DNA from: SXOA01 sp051004015
Lineage (GTDB): Bacteria > Planctomycetota > Planctomycetia > Pirellulales > Pirellulaceae
Length of the DNA: 64,000 bases
NCBI GenBank assembly: GCA_051004015.1
Contig: JBPCKT010000053.1
Coordinates: 62,001-126,000 of the forward strand
Reading direction: 5' to 3'
The position numbers and the translations under genes were made by a program. Positions 26,416 through 35,411 of the stretch are shown here, piece by piece. Numbering within the stretch: the first letter of the stretch is position 1; each line of letters starts with the position of its first letter. The notes beneath the pieces are model-generated. The model was given only the letters and a program-made list of their open reading frames with translations. It was not told the origin of the DNA and did not search any database.

Positions 26416-28281
26416 CTAAAGCACGTTTTCAATGTCAAACAGGAAGTAGTCCTCATCTTCGACGCCATTGCCGCCGCCGTCGGTGAAGGTGTCATCCCCG
26501 AGGCTGCCGAAATAGCGGGCCCGAGCGCCGCCAGCGGCACTGACGTTCGTGGCGGTGACGGTGTCATCGCCGGTACCGAGGAAGACGTTGAGCTCGCCGT
26601 CGGTAGAGACCGTGTCGAGCGTCAGACTGTCGTTGCCGTCCGCGGTATCGACGTTGATGGTACCGGTGGCCGTTAGGTTCGCGATGGTCACGGTATCGAT
26701 GCCGCCGAACGTCCAGACGTTCAGTCTGCCCACCGAGAGATTGAAGGCCGCATCGCCATTGACGCTCACAGTGTCATCCCCGGCTCCGGAATCAATGTGC
26801 AGAAGGTCCGTCACCTGGGTGACGGTTGTGGCGTCCACCACGATCGGAGTCGCCGGATCCAGGGCGTTGAGGGTGTCATCCAGAATGATCGTGTCGTTGC
26901 CCACCTCGCCAACGAGCGAGGCGTTCGCGACGTTGAGGCCGCCAAAGGACATGTCGTCATTGCCGCTTCCTCCGACAGCCAGGAAGAACCGCGCGATAAC
27001 CCCTGTCGCCGCGACAATGTCATTGTCCGTCCCGCCGAACAATAAGATGTCGCCATCACTGGCGATTCCCCCAGCCGTGAGACTGTCTTCTCCAGTCCCC
27101 AAGTCAATGACCGCCTTGCCGGTAAGCGAGAGATTCGAAGCACTTACCGTGTCGACTCCGGCCAGAGTCAAAATATTGAGGCTGCCAAGCTCGGGATTGA
27201 AAGTAACATCGCCGTTGACGTTGACTGTGTCGTCCCCTGCCCCGGTGTCGATATGTAGGAGGCCGGTGACCTCGGTGTTGAGAGTGTCGTCCACCAAGAT
27301 TGGCACCCCTGGATTTTCGGGATCGATGGTGTCGTCCACCGTGATGGAGTCGTCCCCAGTTTCGCCAATCAGCGAAGCGCTAGCCACGTCGAGATTGGCA
27401 AAAGTCATCGTGTCATTACCACTGCCTCCCACGGCGAGGAAGAATATACCGTCGACGTCGTTGACTCCGACAGCGTCATCTCCCGCGCCCGCAAACAGCA
27501 GCACACTCCCTCGCGACACCAGCCGGGCGACGATTAGGTTATCAAAGTCGGTAGCGGTGCCCGTGGTGGCTCCCACGCCAACATTGACGGCGAAGGTGCT
27601 GGCGCTGGCATCTGTCAACAAGACAACGTCGTCGCCCGAGAAGGTGTTGGCAGTGATGGCTCCCCGAGCAGCGACGTTGCGGATGCGGAGATAGTCGCCC
27701 GCATCAGTAGTCTGATTGGCCGTGCCGGTGTTGACGAGGAGCGCAGCAGCGGTGCTCCCTTCGATGACTACGGCGTCCGAGCCTGCATTAGCGTCGACGA
27801 AAATGGCTCCCCCTGCAAGTAGGTTGACGGCAAGGGCATCATTTCCAGCACCGCCGCGAATGTTGGCGTAACCGCGAAGAGACAGGGCGGTTGCCGTGGT
27901 CGCAGAAGCGGTCACCGGCCCGCCAGGACCGGCTGCTAGTTCGGCGCTGAGGGCATCTAAGTACGAAAGATCGTTGCTGATTCCGAGCGTATCGTTGCCC
28001 GCCCGCAGGTCAATCTCGAAATTTCGCACACCATTTCCGGTGAAGACAACTCCTTCGGCCTTGTTGTTGACCTTGGTGGCCGAACCGGCAACTCCCACGA
28101 CCGTGAACCGATTGGGGCCGGTCTGCTGAATCACGACATCGTTAGCTAAATTGTCCCCGGTCACGAACAGCGTGCCGGCGCGGACGCTGGCCGTCACGTT
28201 TCCCGCGAGCATGGCGCGAGTTTCCAATCCCTCGACGAATAGCGGGCGATGCCGCAACCTGGCCGTACGATGCTTCTTCAT
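26416..28281 (-). CDS. LEPR-XLL surface protein with internal duplication
   Basis: A 621-residue acidic, Gly/Asp/Thr-rich protein. The N-terminus carries the LEPR-XLL signature as FVEGLETRAMLAGNV (about residues 15-29), used by many secreted planctomycete proteins in place of a classical signal peptide. The body has calcium-binding-like repeats (GAGDD, GTGDD, GGAGND, GSGND cores). Residues about 280-431 and 432-583 are two copies of a 152-residue unit beginning FFLAVGGSGND, so part of the protein arose by tandem duplication. GGAG lies about ten bases upstream of the ATG. Probable cell-surface or extracellular role; function unknown. Confidence 0.85.
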   Translation of the reverse strand: MKKHRTARLRHRPLFVEGLETRAMLAGNVTASVRAGTLFVTGDNLANDVVIQQTGPNRFTVVGVAGSATKVNNKAEGVVFTGNGVRNFEIDLRAGNDTLGISNDLSYLDALSAELAAGPGGPVTASATTATALSLRGYANIRGGAGNDALAVNLLAGGAIFVDANAGSDAVVIEGSTAAALLVNTGTANQTTDAGDYLRIRNVAARGAITANTFSGDDVVLLTDASASTFAVNVGVGATTGTATDFDNLIVARLVSRGSVLLFAGAGDDAVGVNDVDGIFFLAVGGSGNDTMTFANLDVASASLIGETGDDSITVDDTIDPENPGVPILVDDTLNTEVTGLLHIDTGAGDDTVNVNGDVTFNPELGSLNILTLAGVDTVSASNLSLTGKAVIDLGTGEDSLTAGGIASDGDILLFGGTDNDIVAATGVIARFFLAVGGSGNDDMSFGGLNVANASLVGEVGNDTIILDDTLNALDPATPIVVDATTVTQVTDLLHIDSGAGDDTVSVNGDAAFNLSVGRLNVWTFGGIDTVTIANLTATGTINVDTADGNDSLTLDTVSTDGELNVFLGTGDDTVTATNVSAAGGARARYFGSLGDDTFTDGGGNGVEDEDYFLFDIENVL

Positions 28282-28581
28282 GGACTGTGAACTCCCAAGT
28301 GAGAGGATAGAAAATGTAAATCAAGAGTAGCGGTCCAGCTTGGGACCACCACGCAAGATTCGCGTCGTTTGCAAAAGTTATGCCTCTCTTGCAATCCGCA
28401 TGAGTCAGACAAGACTTGCGGAAGAATGAGGGAATGCGCAGAGAAAGTCGCACGTCCCTTTGGTCACTCGGAATCCAGACTGAACGAGAGTTGAACAGTG
28501 AATCGGCTGTCGGGCGATTCTGATTTGTTATGATGGTGCGGAACCGGACATTGCTACTTCAACATTCTCGCAAAACACACC

Positions 28582-29556
28582 ATGACCACAGCTTCCGTAT
28601 TTTCGCGGCGAACTTTCCACGCGGGCACCCTGGCAACGTTGGCGGCAGCAAGTGAAGCGCTCGCCGCTAGCTCGCTGCAGGCCGAGGAGGAGAAGAGTTT
28701 CCCGAAAGGCCGGTACGTTGACGTACACACGCATCTCGGCCAGACCTGGAACACCACGGTGCCGCTGACGGCGGAAGAGCTGCTCCGCTGGATGGACGCC
28801 CATAGCGTAGCCCAGGCCGTGGTGCTGCCGCTGTCGTCGCCGGAGTCGTCGAGCTACCTGATTACAACGGATTTTGTGCTGGCTCAGACCGCCCCCTTCC
28901 GCGACCGGCTGATTCCCTTTTGCAGCATCGACCCGCGGACCAGCTATAGCGGCGGGCGGAAGGGGCTCGTCGAGATGCTGAAGGAATACGTGGATGCCGG
29001 GGCCAAGGGCTTCGGTGAACATAAGCCAGGCATTGCTTTTGACGACCCGCGGAGCATGGAGATTTACGCCGCCTGCGCCGAGCTCAAGCTGCCGCTGCTG
29101 TTCCACATCGACAACCTGCGGAACCTCGACAAGCCGGGGCTACCGGGACTGGCCAAGGCGCTCGAAGCCAACCCCGACTGCAACTTCATCGGCCACGGCC
29201 CCGGCTGGTGGGCCTCCATCAGCGGCGGCATTACGGAGAAGGATCTCGGCGGTTATCCCAAGGGAAAGGTCGCGCCCGGCGGAGCGATGGACGCCCTGAT
29301 GGAGAAGTTCCCCAACATCTACGCCGATCTCTCCGCCGGCAGCGGGGCCGGCGCGATCAGCCGCGACCTGGATTTTGGCCGCGAGTTCCTGATTCGGCGA
29401 GCCGACCGAGTGATGTTCGGCACCGACTTCCTGGCGCCTAAGCAAGGCGTGCCGCAGTTCGAGCTGTTTGAACAACAACTGAAGCTGCCCGAAGAAGTGC
29501 AGGCGAAGATCTTCCGCGATAACGCCCGGCGGGTGCTGGGGCTGAAAGTGGCGTAG
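28582..29556 (+). CDS. exported amidohydrolase (metal-dependent hydrolase)
   Basis: A 324-residue TIM-barrel hydrolase of the amidohydrolase-2 type. A twin-arginine signal (SRRTFHAGTLATLAAASEAL) suggests export of the folded, metal-loaded enzyme. Metal ligands are visible in DVHTHLG (about residues 46-52), LLFHIDN, FIGHGPG and FGTDFLAPK. Substrate unknown; this subfamily mostly hydrolyses or decarboxylates small carboxylic substrates. The divergent 300-base spacer upstream holds the promoters of both flanking genes but no gene. Confidence 0.85.
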   Translation: MTTASVFSRRTFHAGTLATLAAASEALAASSLQAEEEKSFPKGRYVDVHTHLGQTWNTTVPLTAEELLRWMDAHSVAQAVVLPLSSPESSSYLITTDFVLAQTAPFRDRLIPFCSIDPRTSYSGGRKGLVEMLKEYVDAGAKGFGEHKPGIAFDDPRSMEIYAACAELKLPLLFHIDNLRNLDKPGLPGLAKALEANPDCNFIGHGPGWWASISGGITEKDLGGYPKGKVAPGGAMDALMEKFPNIYADLSAGSGAGAISRDLDFGREFLIRRADRVMFGTDFLAPKQGVPQFELFEQQLKLPEEVQAKIFRDNARRVLGLKVA

Positions 29557-29557
29557 G

Positions 29558-31831
29558 TTACTCCCTCCGCGGCTCCACTCCCCAGAGATGCCGCACAAAG
29601 AAGTCGCGCATCCGCCTCTGGCCATAGGGGCGACCGCCGGCGCCGTGCCCCGCCCCGGGGATGACGATGAGGTCAAAATCCTTGTTGGCCCGGATGAGGG
29701 CGTCGGCAACCTGCATCGTGCTGGCGGGATCGACATTCCGGTCGAGCTCGCCGACGATCAGCATCAGTTTGCCGGTCAGCTTGTGGGCCTGAGTGACGTT
29801 CGATTGCTCGGCATAGTGCGGGCCGATGGGATACCCCATCCAAAGCTCGTTCCACCAAATCTTATCCATTCGATTGTCGTGGCAGCCGCAGTCGCTGACG
29901 GCCGCTTTGTAGAAGTCGCCATGGGCCAGCACCGCCCGCGTGGCGCTTTGCCCGCCGGCCGAGCCGCCGTAGACGCCGACGCGGGTGATATCGAGCTGCG
30001 GATACTTTGCCGCTGCGGCTTTCATCCAGAGGATACGATCGGGAAAGCCGGAATCCCCCAAGTTCTTATAGCAGACGTCGTGGAAGGCCTTGGAGCGATT
30101 GCTTGTTCCCATTCCGTCAATTTGCACCACGACAAACCCGAGCTCCGCCATCGCCTGTGTTGGATGGAACGAGGAGAACCGCTTGGGAACGAATGAACCT
30201 TGCGGTCCCGCGTAAATGGCCTCAATCACCGGATACTTCTTTGCGGCGTCAAAGTTCGTCGGCCGGTAGATCACGCCGTAGATGTCGGTCGCTCCGTCCC
30301 GCGCCTTGGCGGCGAACCGCTCCGGTGCCTTCCAGCCGGTCTCCAGCAGCTTGCTCCAGTCGGCTTCCTCTAGCTTGCAGACGAGAGAACCGTCTTCCAC
30401 CTTGCGCAGCTCGCTGATCGCCGGCTGATCGACGCGGGAATAGCTATCGAGCAGATACTTCCCGTCGGGAGAGTACTCGATTTCATGCGTGCCGTTGCCG
30501 GCAGTCAGAATCACCAGGTTCGATCCGTCAAAGTTCACACGGCAGTGGTGGATGTAGTACGGGTCCTGCTCGGGATAGATGCCGCCGGCCCGGAACCAGA
30601 TCTGCCGCTGCTCTTCATCCACGCGGTCCACGCCGCGGACAACCCACTGCCCCTTCGTAATCTGGTTCTTCACGTCGCCAGTCCGGGAATCGACGAGATA
30701 CAGCTGATTCCAGCCGTCCCGCTCGCTCATCCAGATCAGCTCACCGGCGGCGTCGGCGTAGTGCGCGAACTGCTTGTGGGCATAGTCCACGAACGTCTTG
30801 CTTTCCTCATTCACCAGCGCGCCCACTTCGCCCGTCTCGCCACTGACCGCCAGAATCCGCAGCACCTGGTGCCCTCGCTGGTTATAAAGGAACGTGAATC
30901 GCTTGCTGTCCGCGGCCCAGCGGAAGTCTTCCACGCTCCAGGGATTGGGGAAGAGGGAGTCAGAAATGGGAAGTTCCTTGCGAGCGTTGACGTCGAAGAG
31001 GTGCGGCTTGCGGACGGCAATTCGGTCCCCCGGCTTCTGGTAGTTTGTCGTGTGGAGCTTCGGCTGCGTCTGGTCGCGTGGAGACGACTCGATCAGATAG
31101 ACCTTGTGCTCCTCGCCTCGCTGCGTCTTCAGGGCTACAAAGCGGCTGGAATCCGGAGCCCCGAAGACGCCTCCTTCGTACGAATCCTCTGGCTTGCCAT
31201 CCGTCGTGAGCTGCACTTCTTCGCCGCCGTCTTTGATTTTCAAGAACAGATCGTTCTCGCGGATGACAGTCGTCCTTTTTCCATCGGGAGACTCCTCCCT
31301 CCGCTGCGAGAATCCTGCTCTCCTCCCCCGCGGTCCACCTGCTCCGCGAGGGCCACGCCCTTCGCCCGGCCGGCGAGGTTCGGCCACTTTGATCGGTTCG
31401 GCTTCCGTCAGCGCGCCGCTCGCCGGTTCGTACTTCCAGCCTTTGCCATCCACATTGAACCGAATCGCCGCCTCACCTTCGAACAGAATGCCATCAATTG
31501 GCAGCTTGTCCGAGGCGACTTCCTTTCCAAGTTTCTCCTTCAGCGCCATCGCCAGCTTCCCGTGATCGAAAGCAGCCTCCCGCGTTCCCTTCTCCGCATC
31601 GACCAGGACGAACTCTCGCTTGCCATCCGCCAGGTCATTGCGGTACCAGAAGCGGCTGTTCCCCTCCAGCCAGTGCGGCGTGACTTTGGCTTTGAAGACC
31701 TTCCCTTGGACGAGCCCGCCAAGCCGGTCGGCCCGTTCGTAGTCGGATTTGGTTCCTTGAGCGAAGGCGACCGCGCCGAAGCACAGGAAAACCAGAACTA
31801 ACGGTAGATGTTGACGTCGTTTCATAGCCAT
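29558..31831 (-). CDS. S9 prolyl oligopeptidase (DPP IV type)
   Basis: A 757-residue exported serine peptidase. A signal peptide (HLPLVLVFLCFGAVAFA) precedes an N-terminal beta-propeller (roughly 50-530) and an alpha/beta-hydrolase catalytic domain. Catalytic serine S624 lies in YGGSAGGQS, the Asp in GELDRNVDP and the His in GAGHGAGG, all canonical for S9. Two in-frame ATGs (31831 and 31825) are near the start; the shorter gives MKRRQHLPLV directly. An unusual Arg/Gly/Pro-rich stretch (RPGEGRGPRGAGGPRGRRAG, about residues 165-185) interrupts the propeller. The neighbouring ALDH gene ends 16 bases upstream. Confidence 0.92.
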   Translation of the reverse strand: MAMKRRQHLPLVLVFLCFGAVAFAQGTKSDYERADRLGGLVQGKVFKAKVTPHWLEGNSRFWYRNDLADGKREFVLVDAEKGTREAAFDHGKLAMALKEKLGKEVASDKLPIDGILFEGEAAIRFNVDGKGWKYEPASGALTEAEPIKVAEPRRPGEGRGPRGAGGPRGRRAGFSQRREESPDGKRTTVIRENDLFLKIKDGGEEVQLTTDGKPEDSYEGGVFGAPDSSRFVALKTQRGEEHKVYLIESSPRDQTQPKLHTTNYQKPGDRIAVRKPHLFDVNARKELPISDSLFPNPWSVEDFRWAADSKRFTFLYNQRGHQVLRILAVSGETGEVGALVNEESKTFVDYAHKQFAHYADAAGELIWMSERDGWNQLYLVDSRTGDVKNQITKGQWVVRGVDRVDEEQRQIWFRAGGIYPEQDPYYIHHCRVNFDGSNLVILTAGNGTHEIEYSPDGKYLLDSYSRVDQPAISELRKVEDGSLVCKLEEADWSKLLETGWKAPERFAAKARDGATDIYGVIYRPTNFDAAKKYPVIEAIYAGPQGSFVPKRFSSFHPTQAMAELGFVVVQIDGMGTSNRSKAFHDVCYKNLGDSGFPDRILWMKAAAAKYPQLDITRVGVYGGSAGGQSATRAVLAHGDFYKAAVSDCGCHDNRMDKIWWNELWMGYPIGPHYAEQSNVTQAHKLTGKLMLIVGELDRNVDPASTMQVADALIRANKDFDLIVIPGAGHGAGGRPYGQRRMRDFFVRHLWGVEPRRE

Positions 31832-31847
31832 GACTGTAATTCGAAGC

Positions 31848-33377
31848 CTACTCCACCTCAAACTTCACGCCCTGTGCCAGCGGCAAATCGGTTCCGTAGT
31901 TGATCGTACAGGTCTGCCGCCGCATGTAGGCCTTCCAGGAATCACTTCCCGCTTCGCGGCCGCCGCCGGTTTCTTTCTCGCCGCCAAAGGCCCCGCCAAT
32001 TTCCGCTCCGCTGGTGCCGATGTTGACGTTGGCGATGCCGCAGTCGCTTCCTGCCGGCGACAGGAACCGTTCGGCATCCTTCAGCCGCTCGGTGAAGATG
32101 GCGGAGGAGAGTCCTTGCGGAACGGCGTTGTGAATGGCGATCGCTTCGTCAAGCGTTTTGAATGTGAGGACGTAAAGAATCGGCGCAAACGTCTCGCACG
32201 AGACGATGTTCATCCCGGCCTTCGCCCGAATGATCGTTGGCTGGACGAAATGACCCGGCCGATTCACCTTGGCTCCGCCGCATACGACCGATCCGCCTTG
32301 TTTTTTCGCTTGCTCCACCGCGCCGAGCATCTGTTCCACGGCCCTTTCGTGAATCAGCGGCCCCAACAGAACGCCCCCATCCCAGGGATCGCCAATCGGC
32401 ACGCTGCCGTAGGCTTTCGCAAGGCGGGCGACAAAGGCGTCCGCGATGGACTCATGAATGATGAGCCGCCGCAGCGTGGTGCAGCGCTGCCCCGCTGTTC
32501 CAACGGCGGCAAAGAGCACGGCCCGGAGCGCCAGATCCTGATCAGCAGATTCCGTGAGAATCAGGCCGTTGTTTCCGCCGAGTTCCAGCAGCGATCGCCC
32601 CATGCGCCCAGCGACTGTCGCGCCGACGCTCTTTCCCATCGCCGTGCTGCCGGTGGCGGAAATGAGCGGTAGGCGCGAGTCCTCGGCCATCCATTCCCCC
32701 ACGTCCCGCTCCCCGACGAACAGGCTGAACACGCCCGAATATCCCATTGGCCGCACGACTTCGTCCACGATGTTTTGCACGGCGATCGCCGTCAGTGGCG
32801 TCAGATGCGACGGCTTCCAGATGCAGGTATCGCCGCAGACGGCAGCCAGCATGGCATTCCAGGCCCAGACGGCGACGGGAAAATTGAAAGCGGTGATGAT
32901 GCCGACCGGCCCCAGTGGATGCCACTGCTCCAGCATCCGGTGGTTGGCCCGCTCGCTGGCGATGGTCAGGCCATAGAGCTGCCGCGACAGCCCGACGGCA
33001 TAGTCGCACATGTCGATCATTTCCTGGACTTCCCCCGCCCCCTCGCTGCGGATCTTGCCGACCTCCAGCGTGACCAGCAGCCCCAAATCCTCCTTGTGCC
33101 GCCGCAGCGCGTCCCCAATCAGCCGCACCACTTCGCCCCGTCGTGGCGGCGGCACCAGTCGCCAGGACTCAAACGACTTCTGAGCCACGGCCACCGCCCG
33201 CTCGTAATTCTCTCGAGAACCGGTCCGAACGCGGGCGATGGTCTCCCCCGTGGCCGGATTGACGGACGCCATCTCCGCCCCGCCCGGCTGGGAAAGGAAT
33301 TCGCCGGCGAAGACGCCGGAATTGACCTCGCGGATTCCCAATCGCGACAAAACGCCCGTCAACAGCGACTTATCCAT
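31848..33377 (-). CDS. aldehyde dehydrogenase, ALDH7-like
   Basis: A 509-residue NAD-dependent aldehyde dehydrogenase. The nucleophile is the Cys of GTAGQRCTTLRR, the base is in LLELGGNNGLI, and the nucleotide site includes GSTAMGKSVGATVAGRMGRS. CETFAPILYV and the QRCTTLRRLIIHES block favour the ALDH7 branch (aminoadipate semialdehyde/piperideine-6-carboxylate dehydrogenases, lysine catabolism) over other branches. The start is well supported: GGAGGT lies seven bases before the ATG at 33377; the longer frame adds an unconserved N-terminus. A role in lysine degradation is an inference from family only. Confidence 0.88.
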   Translation of the reverse strand: MDKSLLTGVLSRLGIREVNSGVFAGEFLSQPGGAEMASVNPATGETIARVRTGSRENYERAVAVAQKSFESWRLVPPPRRGEVVRLIGDALRRHKEDLGLLVTLEVGKIRSEGAGEVQEMIDMCDYAVGLSRQLYGLTIASERANHRMLEQWHPLGPVGIITAFNFPVAVWAWNAMLAAVCGDTCIWKPSHLTPLTAIAVQNIVDEVVRPMGYSGVFSLFVGERDVGEWMAEDSRLPLISATGSTAMGKSVGATVAGRMGRSLLELGGNNGLILTESADQDLALRAVLFAAVGTAGQRCTTLRRLIIHESIADAFVARLAKAYGSVPIGDPWDGGVLLGPLIHERAVEQMLGAVEQAKKQGGSVVCGGAKVNRPGHFVQPTIIRAKAGMNIVSCETFAPILYVLTFKTLDEAIAIHNAVPQGLSSAIFTERLKDAERFLSPAGSDCGIANVNIGTSGAEIGGAFGGEKETGGGREAGSDSWKAYMRRQTCTINYGTDLPLAQGVKFEVE

Positions 33378-33992
33378 GATCTCGACCTCCTGGGGTGGAT
33401 GATACGCTAGTCCGGGCGCGGTCACTCGCCTCGCACCCCCCGAAACGACTGTCTTTATTCATGATTCTACCACAGATTTTTGAAGACTTACGATAATTCA
33501 TGTTTCTTTTACCACTGCTCTCTTCACGACTTACGGTGATTCACATCGCCGTAACTTTTATTCACAGGTCCATTTTTTATTCATCCGTTCTAAGTGGCAA
33601 GAGTGCTTGGCCGTTGCCGCCCGGCGAATAGGATGAACCGCCGAGGACGCGGAGGTGCGCGGAGGTGCGCGGAGAGAATTCTTCGTTTCTTCCACTTTCT
33701 CCCTCCGCCCTCTCCTTTCCTCCTCCGCGCCCTTCCGCGTCCTCGGCGGTAACTCCCCAGTCCCGCGGTCCCCAAGAACTCCAGTTCCCGGGGCATTCCC
33801 TATTTGTAGACATGTCCTGTTGTCACAGTCAATACTTCAGAATCATTTTTTTACAACTATTTCCTGAAATGCTACCTGGCAACTGGCCGGCGCCGCCCAG
33901 GTTCGTAGGCATGGAGCCCAGGTTCCCCTTGACTCGCGGGCTCTTCACTTAGATAATTAGCCAACTGTCTAAATATTTCCCTCTGCCAACGA
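33378..33992. other. intergenic region with a large inverted repeat
   Basis: A 615-base divergent spacer between the ALDH gene and the ArsR-type regulator. It contains the inverted repeat at 33636-33752 and two AT-rich stretches (33460-33580, 33820-33880), including TTTATTCA motifs, that should hold the promoters for both sides. Several small frames through the repeat encode only low-complexity peptides. Confidence 0.65.
33636..33752. repeat. long inverted repeat, GCCGAGGACGCGGAGG family
   Basis: The left arm 33636-33675 (core ACCGCCGAGGACGCGGAGG) pairs with the right arm 33713-33752, with several mismatches. The arms are made of short GGAGGTGCGC-type tandem units, so both tandem and palindromic structure are present. 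The left arm continues as GGAGGTGCGC in two copies. Confidence 0.85.
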
Positions 33993-34277
33993 ATGACCAA
34001 TCAGGTATTCAAAGCCCTGGCCGATCCCACCCGCCGGGAGATCCTGCGCCTCTTGGGTCAGGGAGAAATGTCGGCCGGGGATCTGGCGGAGAAATTCGAC
34101 ATGACCAAGCCCTCCATGTCGCACCACTTTGCCGTCCTCAAGGAGGCCGACCTCGTCGTCTGCCGCCGCGACGGACAGCAACAGATTTATTCCCTCAACA
34201 CGACTGTCGCCCAGGATGTCCTCGCCTGGCTGTGGGACCTGCTCGGCGGCAAACCGGGGCGGAGAAAATCGCCATGA
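33993..34277 (+). CDS. ArsR-family transcriptional regulator, SdpR-like
   Basis: A 94-residue winged-helix repressor (VFKALADPTRREILRLLGQG, then a recognition helix around TKPSMSHHFAVLKEADLV and the wing QQQIYSLNTTV). It lacks the metal-binding cysteines of classical ArsR. Its ATGA overlap with the following SdpI-like gene is the standard SdpR-SdpI arrangement, in which the regulator is autorepressive and SdpI sequesters it when the toxin SdpC is present (known in Bacillus). Here no SdpC-like toxin gene is evident nearby. Confidence 0.85.
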   Translation: MTNQVFKALADPTRREILRLLGQGEMSAGDLAEKFDMTKPSMSHHFAVLKEADLVVCRRDGQQQIYSLNTTVAQDVLAWLWDLLGGKPGRRKSP

Positions 34278-34945
34278 CACGCATCTACATCACGCTGTCC
34301 CTCGTCCTGACGGCCATGGCCCTGATCGCCACGCTGATCGTCTATCCGCAGCTTCCGGAGAAAATTCCGATCCACTGGAATGTCAACGGCCAGGTCGATG
34401 GCTTTGGGGAGAAGCCGTGGGTCTGGCTGACGCCGGGCATCCAGGTCGGTTTGCTGCTGCTGTTTTGGGCCATCCCGTGGCTCTCGCCGAAGCAGTTTGA
34501 GATCGATTCGTTCCGTTCGACCTACTGGTACATCATGCTGGTCCTGACGGCCATGTTTGTGTATCTGCACGGGCTCCTCGTGTGGGCAGCCTGGTCCGGC
34601 CAGGTGGACATCACGCGGGCCATGCTGGCGGGGATGCTGATCATGTTCAGCCTGCTGGGGAACGTGCTGGGCAAGGTCCGCCGCAACTACTACGTAGGCG
34701 TCCGCACACCCTGGACCCTGGCCAGCGAGCGGGTCTGGAACGACACGCATCGGCTGGCGGCGCGGATGTTCGTCGGCGCGAGCATCCTGGGGCTGCTCGC
34801 GGTGGTGCTACCGGTGCCGGTGGCGGCGGCCATTATCACGGTCGTGGTGTCGATGATTGTCGCCGGACTTACCCCGGCAGTATATTCGCTCGTGCTTTAC
34901 AAGCGGCTGCAAAAGCTTGGGGAGCTGGACACGAACGAAAAGTAG
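34274..34945 (+). CDS. SdpI-family membrane protein
   Basis: A 223-residue polytopic membrane protein with about six helices. The N-terminal part matches DUF1648 (IYITLSLVLTAMALIATLIVYPQLPEKIPIHWNVNG), where PEKIPIHWNxNGxVDG is characteristic, and the middle matches SdpI (GNVLGKVRRNYYVGVRTPWTLASERVWNDTH). In Bacillus, SdpI confers immunity to a secreted killing peptide and controls SdpR. The ATG at 34274 overlaps the regulator stop; a longer frame upstream is not needed. Confidence 0.85.
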   Translation: MTRIYITLSLVLTAMALIATLIVYPQLPEKIPIHWNVNGQVDGFGEKPWVWLTPGIQVGLLLLFWAIPWLSPKQFEIDSFRSTYWYIMLVLTAMFVYLHGLLVWAAWSGQVDITRAMLAGMLIMFSLLGNVLGKVRRNYYVGVRTPWTLASERVWNDTHRLAARMFVGASILGLLAVVLPVPVAAAIITVVVSMIVAGLTPAVYSLVLYKRLQKLGELDTNEK

Positions 34946-35411
34946 TCTGCTCACTCCGTGAGCTTATCTCTTAGGCCCGAAGGGCCGGAATGAAGTAGCC
35001 CGGCCCGTCAGGGTCGGGTGCGAGATAGCCTCATCCAGCTTTCAGGTCCGAAGGACCGGCACCCCGAATTCACCGTGTCGGCCCTTCGGGCCTGCGAATA
35101 GTCGAGGATTGCGGGTTCGATTCCCTGCCCTAACGGGGCCGGGCTACTTCATTCCGGTCCTTCGGACCTGACGAGCTGACAGCTAGGTCCCAAGCGTGAG
35201 ACGCGGATAGTCTATTTGTAGCGGGCTGCCTAATCAGTCACGTGATACGCTTGGTCTCGCCGACCCGGTCCAAGATACCCAGCCATCCCGCCTGCAAGCA
35301 ACCAAGTACGGAGCCCGACCAGAGCTACTTTTCTGATAGATTGGAGGTCACTGTCGCGCCGTCTCATCCCAGAATTCAATGCCTCCTTGGTTCTATGAAG
35401 GAGTCGACACA
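34946..35411. other. intergenic region dominated by a compound palindrome
   Basis: A 466-base spacer. Positions 34974-35168 hold a compound inverted repeat; 35115-35132 (GCGGGTTCGATTCCCTGC) resembles a tRNA T arm but no anticodon arm is present. The rest (35170-35390) shows no gene; the Shine-Dalgarno and start of the next gene lie at 35395-35412. Confidence 0.6.
34974..35168. repeat. compound palindromic element (GGTCCGAAGGACC family)
   Basis: Outer arms 34974-35006 and 35135-35168 share GGAATGAAGTAGCCCGGCCC and its complement; nested inside, 35044-35062 (AGGTCCGAAGGACCGGCAC) pairs with 35075-35092. The small palindromes GGTCCGAAGGACC and GGCCCTTCGGGCC occur in both parts, suggesting iterated insertion of one element. 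Confidence 0.85.

Noticed and set aside
31340..31400. Arg/Gly/Pro-rich stretch in the S9 peptidase as a repeat insertion
   Set aside because: It is low-complexity but shows no palindrome and no second copy in the window.
35115..35132. Possible tRNA
   Set aside because: Only a T-arm-like hairpin is present; no acceptor, D or anticodon arm can be formed around it.
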